Assembly (NCBI GenBank): GCA_030844565.1
Contig: JAUUNK010000063.1
Coordinates: 1 to 23,781, forward strand
Direction: 5' to 3'
Source of the DNA: Bacteroides ovatus
GTDB lineage: Bacteria > Bacteroidota > Bacteroidia > Bacteroidales > Bacteroidaceae
DNA length: 23,781 bases
Positions 8,702 through 17,381 of this stretch are shown here, one piece after another. How positions within the stretch are numbered: position 1 is the stretch's first letter; each line of letters opens with the position of its first letter. Below the pieces are notes generated by a model. It had not been told where the DNA came from. It did no database searches and was given only the letters and a program-made list of their open reading frames with translations. Both the position numbers and the translations under genes were made by a program.

Positions 8702-10948
8702 ATGAAAGAAATCCTGTTTATTACAACCTATCCACCGCGCGAATGCGGCATTGCGACCTATTCGGACGACTTGATTAAGGCGCTTGAGAACAAGTTCAGA
8801 GACTTCTTCCGTCTCAGGGTATGTGCCCTCGAGTCGGATACCGAACACCACACGTACGGCAACCGGGTGAAATACACTCTGAACACCTCGGACAGCAAAG
8901 ACTATAAAGCACTCGCAGAGAAGATAAACCGGGACAAAGACGTGGAACTGGTCATCCTCCAACATGAGTTCGGTTTCTATGCCAACGGGCACGAACAGGA
9001 CTTCCTCGACCTGCTCCATCGGCTACATAAGCCTCTCATCGGAGTGTTCCACACCGTATTGCCCTCTCCGGAGAGCGACATGCTGAACAATGTGCAGCAG
9101 ATAGCAGCCGCCTGCGGAGGCATCATCGTGATGACACGGCGCTCGGCTGAATTACTGCACGAAGTCTACGGCGTGGAAGAAGAGAAAATACACGTCATTC
9201 CCCACGGAACTCATCTTGTCCCCCATCTGGACAAAGACGAGCTGAAAGCAAAATACGGCGTGGCAGGACGCACGGTCCTCTCCACCTTCGGACTGCTGAG
9301 CGCCGGGAAAAGCATAGAGACCACGCTGGATGCGCTGCCTTCTATCATCGAAACAGACCCCTCGGTCATCTTCCTCGTCATCGGGAAAACCCACCCGACA
9401 GTAGTGAAAAACGAAGGCGAAGTCTACCGGGAAATGCTCGAAGAGAAAGTGAAGACACTGGGATTGGAAGAGCATGTACGCTTCATCAACTCTTACCTCG
9501 AACTGCCCACACTGCTGGAATACCTGCAACTGACGGACATCTACCTCTTCACCTCCCGCGACCCCAATCAAGCGGTAAGCGGAACCTTTGTCTATGCACT
9601 GAGTTGCGGCTGCGCCTGTGTATCCACGCCTATCCCCCATGCCAAAGAGGTGTTGAGCGACAATTCAGGAGTGATTGTAGACTTCTGCAATCCCGAGCAG
9701 CTTGCCGAAGCGGTGAACCGGCTCATTGCAGATAAGAAATTCCGGACGCATGTGCAAGTATCGGGACTACAGAAGATGGTGGCCACCGCCTGGGAGAACT
9801 CCGCCATCGCCCACGCCCGGTTGTTCCGCCAGGTGGCAGGCAAAAAGGAAGCGATACACTACACACTGCCTCCCATCAACCTGCGCCATATCAAACGGTT
9901 GACGCGGGACTTCGGAATGATTCAGTTCTCCATCATCAACGCCCCCGACATCACCTCGGGCTATACGCTCGATGATAATGCACGGGCACTTATCGCCCTG
10001 AGCCTGATGTACCTGCGAACTCACAACGAAACGTGCAAGGAGTATATCCGAACGTATCTCGACTTCGTCCGCCATTGTCAGCAGAAGGATGGCAGATTTC
10101 TCAACTATGTGGATAAAGACCGGAACTTCACCCCACAAAACAAGATGGTGAACCTGGAGGACAGCAACGGGCGAGCGATATGGGCATTGGGCTACATCGT
10201 CTCCCTGTCCGACGAGCTGCCTGAGGAGTGGACCGAAGAAGCTATTTTCCTCTTCGAGCAGGCACGGAAACAACTTCCCCGCCTGCAATCGCCACGTGCC
10301 CTTGCCTTCGCCATCAAGGGTCTTTATTTCTTTAACACCCGCTATCCCTCGGCACAAAACCGGACTCAAATCCGCCAGTTTGCCGACCGGTTGGTGCAGC
10401 TCTACAACCAAGTGGTTCACCCCGGCTGGGAGTGGTTTGAGAATTATCTGACCTATGCCAACAGCATCTTGCCCGAAGCGCTGCTCTGTGCTTATTGGGC
10501 TACCCACAATCCGCGCTATCTCAAAGTGGCGGAGGCGACATTCGACTTCCTCTTACAAAAGATATTCCCTCAGGAATATATCAAGGTAGTATCCAACAAA
10601 ACATGGCTCAAGGAAAACGAACCGGTAGAAACGTATGGTGAGCAGCCCATCGACGTGGCATATACGGTGATTAGTTGTGAGAAGTTCTTCCGGGAGTTTC
10701 ATAAGAAAGAATACAAGGACCGGCAGGCACAGGCTTTCAACTGGTTCCTCGGAGCGAATCATCTGCACCAGATTGTGTATAATCCCAGCACAGGGGGATG
10801 CTATGACGGTGTAGAGAAGGAGAATGTGAATCTGAACCAAGGAGCCGAATCGGCGGTGTGCTATTTGATGGCAAGGCTGGTGATGGAGAACAAGGAATGT
10901 TCGCAAGCGGTGGTTTCCGAAGAATATGCTTTGGCGGAAAGGAATTAA
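8702..10948 (+). CDS. GT4 glycosyltransferase fused to an alpha/alpha-toroid-like domain
   Basis: This 748-residue protein has two parts. Residues 1-~375 are a GT-B fold glycosyltransferase of the GT4 type: N-terminal TTYPPRECGIATY, LQHEFG, HVIPHG, then the nucleotide-sugar half with STFGLLSAGKSIE and AVSGTFVYALSCG (291-303). The usual Glu-x7-Glu motif is not conserved; the second Glu position is Y298. Residues ~395-748 are mainly helical, rich in Trp/Tyr, with GYTLDDNARALIAL (acidic D424/D425) and repeated helix pairs, resembling six-hairpin toroid domains of glycosidases. No signal peptide or membrane helix is visible, so it is probably cytoplasmic. Pairing with GH130 suggests synthesis of a mannosyl-type glycoside that GH130 can take apart, but donor, acceptor and the role of the second domain are unknown. 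Confidence 0.87.
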   Translation: MKEILFITTYPPRECGIATYSDDLIKALENKFRDFFRLRVCALESDTEHHTYGNRVKYTLNTSDSKDYKALAEKINRDKDVELVILQHEFGFYANGHEQDFLDLLHRLHKPLIGVFHTVLPSPESDMLNNVQQIAAACGGIIVMTRRSAELLHEVYGVEEEKIHVIPHGTHLVPHLDKDELKAKYGVAGRTVLSTFGLLSAGKSIETTLDALPSIIETDPSVIFLVIGKTHPTVVKNEGEVYREMLEEKVKTLGLEEHVRFINSYLELPTLLEYLQLTDIYLFTSRDPNQAVSGTFVYALSCGCACVSTPIPHAKEVLSDNSGVIVDFCNPEQLAEAVNRLIADKKFRTHVQVSGLQKMVATAWENSAIAHARLFRQVAGKKEAIHYTLPPINLRHIKRLTRDFGMIQFSIINAPDITSGYTLDDNARALIALSLMYLRTHNETCKEYIRTYLDFVRHCQQKDGRFLNYVDKDRNFTPQNKMVNLEDSNGRAIWALGYIVSLSDELPEEWTEEAIFLFEQARKQLPRLQSPRALAFAIKGLYFFNTRYPSAQNRTQIRQFADRLVQLYNQVVHPGWEWFENYLTYANSILPEALLCAYWATHNPRYLKVAEATFDFLLQKIFPQEYIKVVSNKTWLKENEPVETYGEQPIDVAYTVISCEKFFREFHKKEYKDRQAQAFNWFLGANHLHQIVYNPSTGGCYDGVEKENVNLNQGAESAVCYLMARLVMENKECSQAVVSEEYALAERN

Positions 10949-10967
10949 AGTCTCCTTGACGCTTAAG

Positions 10968-11007
10968 AATAGCCGGTAGTATCTCTTGGAAGATGCTACC
11001 GGCTATT
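10968..11007 (+). terminator. Terminator after the GH130-GT4 pair
   Basis: A continuous 17-bp stem (one G-T pair) joins 10968-10984 to 10991-11007 around the 6-nt loop CTTGGA. The core is AATAGCCGGTAG and its complement, followed by GTGTTGTTTTG. It lies 20 bp after the GT4 stop and should end that transcript. Confidence 0.8.
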
Positions 11008-11170
11008 GTGTTGTTTTGCTCATCGATTAAGGTTGAATAATTGTGGTAGTTTATTTGCCGTCTTGGGTCGCCTTCTGCCAAAGATTGGCTATAGTGGCTT
11101 GACAGACGGAGAATAGCGCATTAACTTTCGGAATATAGTGCCCCCAGAGATGGCTAGAGTCAATTGATAG
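11008..11170. other. Non-coding spacer between convergent operons
   Basis: I see no convincing gene, promoter or RNA here. A short hairpin GCCAAAGATTGGC is near 11077-11090. An open frame crosses the rest of the spacer from 11164 and runs antisense to the DUF5017 gene; I consider it spurious. Confidence 0.5.
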
Positions 11171-11262
11171 TAAAAACACCCGGATGTTTTACTACAGAAC
11201 ATCCCCATGTTATATATGAAAACACCCGGGTGTTTTTACATACAACATCCGGGTGTTTTATT
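11171..11262. repeat. Four palindromic units in an exact 23-bp tandem array
   Basis: Four imperfect copies of a 23-bp unit run end to end (11171-11193, 11194-11216, 11217-11239, 11240-11262). Each is an inverted repeat with the core AACAyCCGGrTGTT; unit 2 has CC for GG at the centre. Dyad centres fall at 11181.5, 11204.5, 11227.5 and 11250.5. Unit 3 is a perfect 18-bp palindrome, AAAACACCCGGGTGTTTT (11219-11236). The arms of unit 1 (11173-11188) and unit 4 (11244-11259) are also exact 16-bp complements, so an RNA could fold as a branched structure with units 2 and 3 as inner hairpins. It lies between convergent genes. Function is unknown: terminator, protein-binding array or REP-like element are all possible. 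Confidence 0.85.
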
Positions 11263-11299
11263 TATGGATTATATAGGGACCATTTGCCGGATATAAACT

Positions 11300-11357
11300 T
11301 TCTGCGTCTCAGGTATAGAGAATCTGAATGTTATCCTACCTTATCCCGGACGCAGAA
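11300..11357. repeat. 9-bp inverted repeat downstream of the DUF5017 gene
   Basis: TTCTGCGTC at 11300-11308 is complementary to GACGCAGAA at 11349-11357, with a 40-nt loop. On the minus strand the second arm is followed by AGTTTATA. It could be a weak terminator for the SusCD operon, whose last stop is 32 bp away. The loop is long, so confidence is low. Confidence 0.35.
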
Positions 11358-11388
11358 GAGGGTACATGATTGCTTTAGGCAACCATTG

Positions 11389-12348
11389 CTATTTCGTCAC
11401 CTCAATAGTCAGTTGCTTCACTACTTCTTTCTTCCCTTCCGCATTCGTATTTCCGGCAAGGAAGGTCACAGTATAAGTGCCCGGAACCTGAAACACATGC
11501 TCGAACCGGTCCACCCGGCGGTTGATGTCTTTTACGACTTCACCCAGGTCCGGTGTGCAGGCATTCAACTGCATGGGCGTAGAAATCAGCCAGTCATCGT
11601 TATCAAGTGCAGTAGGCGTGCCTCCCTGTATCTGAATCTGGTTGGCTGCAATGTCGTTCATCAGCCATGTGCCTTTAATCTTTGTTCCGGAGGTAATCAT
11701 CTTATACGCATTCTCTTCCGGGTTAGAGGGAATCATGTCGTAGGCAAGAAAGTTGAGACCTTCGGCTTTAGTCTCTACAGATGTACCGTTTTGGAGCACC
11801 GTCTTCACTATCAGGTTATTGATGGTAATGGTGCGCTGCGTGGAGCCTGTCTGCCCGGTGAAGTGAAAGGCAAGGGTCATGCCGCCCAAGTAATCGGTCA
11901 GGTCATAGGTGACGTCCACCTTCTTGCCATCCTGTATGCCGCAGGCTTCGGTGACGTCGTTCCAGGCATATTGGCGGATGGTGTTTCCGTCGGCGACGGT
12001 ATCTTTCTGGGTCAGCCCCGGGAAATCGTTGCCAAGCAACACGCGAAGGGCGTCTTTCTGGGTTCCGTATTGGGAGTTGAGGGTGAACGAAAGGGATGCG
12101 GAAACGATGTCCTTCTGTTCCAGTTCCGTGCGGTTGCGATATTCATACTTATGTCCTTCTTCGCCCGTAAAGACGGTGATGAAGTTTGGGTTACCATCAA
12201 AATGGAACACGGCAGGTTCGCCTGCTTTCACGGTAGTCCGTTCGGGAGTCACGTTGAAATCCACGTCTTCCGGGTCGAGGTCGTTGCAAGCCGCCAGGCT
12301 GAGCGAAAGGGCGGCTATACCTATTATATGTACTATACTTTTCTTCAT
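11389..12348 (-). CDS. DUF5017-type surface lipoprotein, candidate glycan-binding protein
   Basis: This 319-residue lipoprotein has signal MKKSIVHIIGIAALSLSLAA and lipobox LAAC (Cys 21). The mature start, CNDLDPEDVD, is acidic like Bacteroides surface-export signals, so it probably faces the medium. Residues ~30-190 fit DUF5017 (VTPERTTVKAGEPAVFHFDG, TGEEGHKYEYRNR), a domain common in the SusE position. The C-terminus has a PKD/Ig-like beta strand pattern (VPGTYTVTFLAGN) ending IEVTK. It is the third gene of the SusC-SusD operon, 48 bp after susD, exactly where surface glycan-binding proteins lie. No catalytic motif is visible. A binding role is inferred from position and fold; the ligand is not known. 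Confidence 0.82.
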   Translation of the reverse strand: MKKSIVHIIGIAALSLSLAACNDLDPEDVDFNVTPERTTVKAGEPAVFHFDGNPNFITVFTGEEGHKYEYRNRTELEQKDIVSASLSFTLNSQYGTQKDALRVLLGNDFPGLTQKDTVADGNTIRQYAWNDVTEACGIQDGKKVDVTYDLTDYLGGMTLAFHFTGQTGSTQRTITINNLIVKTVLQNGTSVETKAEGLNFLAYDMIPSNPEENAYKMITSGTKIKGTWLMNDIAANQIQIQGGTPTALDNDDWLISTPMQLNACTPDLGEVVKDINRRVDRFEHVFQVPGTYTVTFLAGNTNAEGKKEVVKQLTIEVTK

Positions 12349-12396
12349 ATCCTTGTTTCTAGCATTAATCAGTTAAACACAATTCGTCGGGGGAGA

Positions 12397-14094
12397 TTAT
12401 TTCCATGCAGGGTTCTGCTTTAACAGGTTGTTGAGACCAAGCTCCTTGTTGGGGATGGGCAACCACTTGTAGCGCGTGGAAGCGTTGTTGGCATAAGTCA
12501 CGGCAAACTTCTTGCTTGCCGCCCAACGGGTGTCGGTGGTGTTGAGGGCTACCCGGTGCATGGCACTCAGATAGTCGTCGCCCCAACGGATAAGGTCGTA
12601 CTTACGCAGACCTTCGAAGCAGAGCTCGCGGGCACGTTCATCTTTCACCAGTTGCTTGAAGGAGGCGTAGTCGAGCCCGGCGACGTCCTGGACATGGGCG
12701 ATACTCCGCTTGCGCACTGCATTGAGGGCGTCGTATGCTTCCTGCGTAGGTCCGTGGTTCACCTCGTTTTCTGCTTCGGCAATCATCAGCAGCACGTCCG
12801 CATAACGGAGAAGAGGATAGTTGATAGGCGTCTGGTTCTTATCGCGAGGAAGCACTTTCTCGTATTCGCGACGATATTTGCCGGCGTTGCGTTCCACGTA
12901 GACGGTAGCGGTCACCTTCTTTCCTGTCGGCTTGCCGTCCACGTCTACGGCATCCATGCCTTTGTAGCCCAGATAGCCTTTTACATATTTGCCGGCGGAG
13001 TTCTTCACATATTTATAAGGGGCAATGTTCCAGTCGCGGCGGAGGTCGGGATGTATGCGTTCGTTTACGCTGCCTTCTTCATATCCGTCGTCCACTACAC
13101 CGTCGCCATTTACATCATTGTACAAATCCCACAGGTTAAGGGTGCACGAGATAAAGCCGTAGCTATATCCTTCGGAAGCGGTGCTTACGTCGCCGTTGGT
13201 AATACCAATCGTGTTGCCGATGCGCCCGGAGCCTTGATGGGCGTCCTGACGGTTGCCTTTATATTCGGCTTCCCAGATAGATTCGCGATAAGTGGCATCC
13301 ACCACGTCGGCGGCAAGATTGATGAAGACCTGGCTATAGTCGGGATTCAGGCGGTGTTTGCCGTCTTTATTCACTTGCTTTGCCCAGTAGGCGGCTTTCT
13401 CATACATCGGCTTGCCGCCGTCGATAGGCCATCCGGCGAGTTTCAGGTAGACACGGGCAAGGATACCTCTCACTGCGGACTTGTTGACGCGTCCGGCAGG
13501 CACTTCGTCAATCTCTCCCACCATGGGCTCTGCGGCTTCCATCTCTGCCACCACATTTTCGAGTACCGTCTCCTGCGGGGTGTTAGGGATGTTGACGTCG
13601 CTTACAGACTGTTGCGAAGCAGTCTTATAGGGCACGTCTCCCCAACACTGGGCAAGGAGGAAGTAGCAATAGGCACGGAGGAAACGCGCCTCCCCTTCGT
13701 ATTGGACACGCAGTTTCGGGTCCATATCAGGCACGCGGTCGAGGTTTTCGAGAAGGAAGTTGGCGTTGTTGATGCCGTCGTAGAGATACTTCCACATGTT
13801 GAGCACGTCGTTGTCGCTGGTACTGTTATTGTTGTTGTACACTCCGGTGGGGATAGTGTTGCGGTCATAGTAGCCTAAGTCGTCGGTCCCGGCAATCATC
13901 AGCGGGTAGACATTGCCGTATACCTCTTGGCGGGTGAGACGGTTGTAGACAGTGGTGAGGGACATGAAAGCCTCTTCCTGATTCTTAAAGAAGCTCTCCG
14001 GAGCTACAAAGTCCTGGGGGACGGTGTCCAGAAAGTCACAAGCGCCCAAACTCAGGCAGAGCGCCACGGTTGTTAATATCTTATTGTATTTCAT
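12397..14094 (-). CDS. SusD/RagB-family outer-membrane lipoprotein
   Basis: This 565-residue protein is the surface lid of a SusCD glycan importer: it captures oligosaccharide and closes over its SusC channel. The lipobox is LGAC (Cys 19), followed by DFLDTVPQDFVAPESFF, the classic SusD mature start. The N-terminal TPR-like part (~20-230) includes FLRAYCYFLLAQCWGDVPYKT, and the C-terminal family signature is NYPLLRYADVLLMIAEAENEV and ERARELCFEGLRKYDLIRWGD, ending with LGLNNLLKQNPAWK. Length and motifs are complete. It lies 25 bp after susC and 48 bp before the DUF5017 gene, so all three form one operon. Substrate cannot be read from the sequence. Confidence 0.96.
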   Translation of the reverse strand: MKYNKILTTVALCLSLGACDFLDTVPQDFVAPESFFKNQEEAFMSLTTVYNRLTRQEVYGNVYPLMIAGTDDLGYYDRNTIPTGVYNNNNSTSDNDVLNMWKYLYDGINNANFLLENLDRVPDMDPKLRVQYEGEARFLRAYCYFLLAQCWGDVPYKTASQQSVSDVNIPNTPQETVLENVVAEMEAAEPMVGEIDEVPAGRVNKSAVRGILARVYLKLAGWPIDGGKPMYEKAAYWAKQVNKDGKHRLNPDYSQVFINLAADVVDATYRESIWEAEYKGNRQDAHQGSGRIGNTIGITNGDVSTASEGYSYGFISCTLNLWDLYNDVNGDGVVDDGYEEGSVNERIHPDLRRDWNIAPYKYVKNSAGKYVKGYLGYKGMDAVDVDGKPTGKKVTATVYVERNAGKYRREYEKVLPRDKNQTPINYPLLRYADVLLMIAEAENEVNHGPTQEAYDALNAVRKRSIAHVQDVAGLDYASFKQLVKDERARELCFEGLRKYDLIRWGDDYLSAMHRVALNTTDTRWAASKKFAVTYANNASTRYKWLPIPNKELGLNNLLKQNPAWK

Positions 14095-14119
14095 TGTAAT
14101 ATCAGAGTTAAAAGGGTGA

Positions 14120-17100
14120 TTAAAAGCCGATGTTCAAGCCAAGCGAGAAGTTATAGGCACGGGGATAGGCAGAATAGTCGAATCCCGGTGTCAGAGCCGA
14201 ATGCCGCACGGATACTTCAGGGTCGTAGCCGCTATAAGAAGTAAACGTCAGCAGGTTCTCACCCGAGATAAAGACGCGGGCGGAAGAGAGTGACCACTTC
14301 TTCAACACGGTGGCAGGTATGTTGTAGCCCAGCGATACGGTCTTGAGGCGGAGATAAGAGCCGTCTTCCACCACGCGGGAAGAAAACACGCGGGGACCTT
14401 GACCGCGCACGGCGGGAATGTCGCTGTAAGGATTGTCCGGTGTCCAACGACCGGCGTAGGAAGCGAACATGTTGGTGTCCTTCTTTGGTTCTCCATTCTC
14501 GAAGAGCAGGCGGTTGGCGTTGATGATGTCGTTGCCGTAGGACCACTGGAAGAAGATGGAGAGGTCGAAGTTCTTATAGGTGAAGTTATTGGTGAAACCT
14601 CCCGTATGGATCGGGTGTCCGCGCCCGATGATAGTCCGGTCGTCGTCGTTCACTACGCCGTCGCCGTTGATGTCGCGGTATTTGGCTGTCCCGGGCTTGA
14701 TGCTCGAACGGTCTTGTCCGTTGTTGGGCACGTTCGCTTTGAGGATGTAGGTTCCCGAGGCGGTCTTGTCGAAGTCTTCATATTTATACGTGCCGTCATA
14801 GACAAAACCATACATGAGACCTACCGGCTTGCCTACCTGTGCGATGTAAGAAGGCGTCTGGTAGTTGTTGTCGAAAGACACGGTGCTAAGCAACGTTTCT
14901 TGTCCTTCATTCAGTTCGAGAATCTTCCCGCGGTTGAAGGAGATGTTGAAGTTAGAGGTCCAGGTGAAGTTCTTCGTTTTGATGTTCTCGGTGTCTATGG
15001 TGATTTCCAATCCGCGGTTCTGCATCTTTCCGATATTCTTGTAAGCGGTGGAGAATCCCGTAGTATAGGGCAGGTCGGCATTCAGCAGCAAGTCGCGGGT
15101 CACTTTGTGGTAGAGGTCTACTGTTAAGTTGATGCGGTCGTTGAAGAATCCCAGGTCGAAGCCAAGGTTGGTCTGTTCGGTAGTCTCCCACTTCAGGGCT
15201 TTGTTGGGCAGGGAGCTGAGGGCGTAGCCGGGATAGTAGCTGTTGGCAAAAGGATATTCGGTGGTGATGCTCGAATAAAGTTTGGCGTAGGCGGCAAAGT
15301 CGGATACGCGGTTGTTACCTGTCATACCCCAACTGAGACGCACTTTACCGGTGCTCAGCCACTTGGAAGCTGCCGCCATGAATCCTTCTCGGTTGAAGCT
15401 CCATGCCACTGAACCTGAAGGGAAGTATCCCCATCGGTTGCTTCCAAGGAACTTGGAGGAACCGTCGGCACGGAAGGAAGCAGTCAGGTAGTATTTGGAG
15501 TCGAAGTTATAGTTTACGCGTCCCAAGTAAGACATCAGCTTCGCTTCGGAGAGAGAAGATTCTATCTTGGTGGGTGTACCTTCGTCCATTCCACTCATGC
15601 CGAGGGCTTCGTTGGTAATTTGCTGCACATCCATACGGTAGTATTTGGAATAATCTCCCTGGAAGGTGATACCTGCCAACGCGTTGAAGTTGTGCTTGTT
15701 GTTGAAGGTTTTCACGTAGGTCAGGATATTCTCGTTCAACCACGAACGGTTTTCCTGGGTGCGCATGGAGGCGTTGACGCCTTCGGAGCGGGTGGGATTG
15801 CCATAGCGGGTCTTGGAGTTGTTGAACTGTTCGTTCATCACGTTCTTCAAACGGTAGCCGGCGGATACTTTGGCTTTCAGTCCGTCGAGGATGGTATATT
15901 CTACAAAGGCATTTGCCACGAGGTTGTCTTCGGTGCGTTTACGCAGTTCCTCGCGCGAAGAGAGAATAGGGTTGAAACGATAGTCATTCGCCTGGTCTAC
16001 GGCAGGGTCGTAGAGGGAAGTAAGCAAATCGGTATCGTCCCAGGTGACCGGGCGGTAGCCCCATACGCTATACATCAAGCTACTTGTAGCACTCGAAACG
16101 GTGCTCGAGGGAGAAGCTCCGTTGGTGATCGAGCGCGTATAGTTGGCGTTCATGTTCACTTTGAATTTGTTGCTCAGTTTCTGGTCGAGGCTGATACGAC
16201 CCTGATAACGCTCAAAATCGGAATTCATGATGACGCCTTGTTGGTCCAGGTAAGAGAGGGAGGCACTGTAGCGTGTACCGTCTTTTCCTCCGGTGAGGGA
16301 GGCATAGTGGTTGTGAGTGTAGGCAGTGCGGAATATTTCGTCTTGATAGTCATAGTAAGGTATGCCGGCAGGGAGGTGGCGATAGAATTCGAGGTTGCGT
16401 TGTACAGCATTTTCGCCTTCGCCCCATGGGCTGAAATAGGTTTTATTCATTTCGGCTTCGGTGCGTACTTCGGTCTGCAATCTTATAAACTCGTAAGGGT
16501 CCATCAAATCAATCTTATTCGATATCTTCTGTACGCTGAAGCTACCGTTGTAAGTCACGGTCGGTTTGCCGGCAACTCCTTTTTTAGTGGTAATAATCAC
16601 TACACCGTTGGCGCCGCGCGCACCATAGATGGCGGTAGCAGAGGCATCCTTCAGAATGTCCAGCGACTCGATGTCCGCAGGGTTGATAGCTGCCGCGTTG
16701 GCATCTTCAACCGGGAAACCGTCGATGACGTACAAAGGAGAGTTGGACTGAGTAAGGGAGTTATTGCCACGCACTACGATATTAAAGGTAGAGCCGGGCA
16801 TCCCTTCGTTGGAGGAAACCTGCACACCTGCGATGCGTCCCGCCAGCGCCTGGTCGAAACTACCGATGGGAGCTTTCATCATATCGGTGAGGTTGGCTTT
16901 GCCTGCTGCACCGGTGAAGTCGCGGCGGCGCACCTCTGTGTAACCGGCCGAGATAACTACCTCGTCCAATGAAGTAGCTTCTTCTTTTAAAATAACAGTC
17001 AGATTCGTCTGGCTGCCAATCTTTATTTCTTCGGTCTTATAGCCGATGAAAGAAACCACCAGTACACTGGACTTATCCGGAGCACTGATTGCAAACTTTC

Positions 17101-17275
17101 CGTCAATATCCGAGATAGTACCAGTAGTAGTACCTTTAATAGAAAGGTTCACCCCCGGCATTTCTTCCCCGGCAGCGTCCTTTACCACACCTGTCACTTT
17201 GATTTGTGCCTGAGCAGAAATTCCTATCCCCAACATAAGGAGCATCAGAAACTGCCTCAACTTTGTCATGTGCAT
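14120..17275 (-). CDS. SusC/RagA-family TonB-dependent transporter
   Basis: This 1051-residue outer-membrane channel takes up oligosaccharides using TonB energy. A signal peptide (MHMTKLRQFLMLLMLGIGISAQA) is followed by a carboxypeptidase-regulatory-like Ig domain (~25-100), the SusC signature LDEVVISAGY (~104-113), a plug domain (~115-235, with PLYVIDGFPVEDANAAAINP and ASATAIYGARGANGVVIITTKKG) and a 22-strand barrel to the C-terminal F (YNFSLGLNIGF). There is no N-terminal STN domain, so no anti-sigma link is indicated and control by an HTCS or another regulator is more likely. The ATG at 17269 is an equally good start. It leads the SusC-SusD-DUF5017 operon. Long antisense frames across it are spurious. 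Confidence 0.96.
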   Translation of the reverse strand: MHMTKLRQFLMLLMLGIGISAQAQIKVTGVVKDAAGEEMPGVNLSIKGTTTGTISDIDGKFAISAPDKSSVLVVSFIGYKTEEIKIGSQTNLTVILKEEATSLDEVVISAGYTEVRRRDFTGAAGKANLTDMMKAPIGSFDQALAGRIAGVQVSSNEGMPGSTFNIVVRGNNSLTQSNSPLYVIDGFPVEDANAAAINPADIESLDILKDASATAIYGARGANGVVIITTKKGVAGKPTVTYNGSFSVQKISNKIDLMDPYEFIRLQTEVRTEAEMNKTYFSPWGEGENAVQRNLEFYRHLPAGIPYYDYQDEIFRTAYTHNHYASLTGGKDGTRYSASLSYLDQQGVIMNSDFERYQGRISLDQKLSNKFKVNMNANYTRSITNGASPSSTVSSATSSLMYSVWGYRPVTWDDTDLLTSLYDPAVDQANDYRFNPILSSREELRKRTEDNLVANAFVEYTILDGLKAKVSAGYRLKNVMNEQFNNSKTRYGNPTRSEGVNASMRTQENRSWLNENILTYVKTFNNKHNFNALAGITFQGDYSKYYRMDVQQITNEALGMSGMDEGTPTKIESSLSEAKLMSYLGRVNYNFDSKYYLTASFRADGSSKFLGSNRWGYFPSGSVAWSFNREGFMAAASKWLSTGKVRLSWGMTGNNRVSDFAAYAKLYSSITTEYPFANSYYPGYALSSLPNKALKWETTEQTNLGFDLGFFNDRINLTVDLYHKVTRDLLLNADLPYTTGFSTAYKNIGKMQNRGLEITIDTENIKTKNFTWTSNFNISFNRGKILELNEGQETLLSTVSFDNNYQTPSYIAQVGKPVGLMYGFVYDGTYKYEDFDKTASGTYILKANVPNNGQDRSSIKPGTAKYRDINGDGVVNDDDRTIIGRGHPIHTGGFTNNFTYKNFDLSIFFQWSYGNDIINANRLLFENGEPKKDTNMFASYAGRWTPDNPYSDIPAVRGQGPRVFSSRVVEDGSYLRLKTVSLGYNIPATVLKKWSLSSARVFISGENLLTFTSYSGYDPEVSVRHSALTPGFDYSAYPRAYNFSLGLNIGF

Positions 17276-17320
17276 AATAAATTAGATTTAGTTAATAAAA
17301 GAGGTTCTTTTTCATACTGG

Positions 17321-17328
17321 CAAAAGTA
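17321..17328 (-). promoter_or_regulatory. -7 box of the SusC operon
   Basis: The minus strand reads TACTTTTG, an exact TAnnTTTG match, 46 bp before the SusC ATG. It implies a leader of roughly 35-40 nt. No good -33 TTTG is seen, as expected for a promoter that needs an activator (inference). Confidence 0.5.
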
Positions 17329-17381
17329 GAGGGATGAAGCGCTATCGTAGGGTGATTTCCATCCAGAATTAGTCTAAAATC

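Noticed and set aside
11171..11262. CRISPR array
   Set aside because: The units are contiguous palindromes with no unique spacers of 25-40 bp, and no cas gene is present.
11164..12423. 419-codon open frame on the plus strand starting at the edge of the 23-bp repeat array
   Set aside because: It runs through the hairpin array and then antisense to the DUF5017 lipoprotein; composition is not protein-like.
12556..13878. 440-codon open frame on the plus strand opposite SusD
   Set aside because: SusD is unmistakable on the other strand with full motifs and lipobox; the antisense product resembles nothing.
15620..16972. 450-codon open frame on the plus strand opposite SusC
   Set aside because: It is the antisense shadow of a certain SusC gene; the translation is low in complexity, with no recognisable domain or start context.
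3475..17275. Treating HTCS, GH130/GT4 and SusCD as one proven polysaccharide-utilisation locus
   Set aside because: The operons are separated by terminators and convergent; only proximity links them, so it is left as inference.
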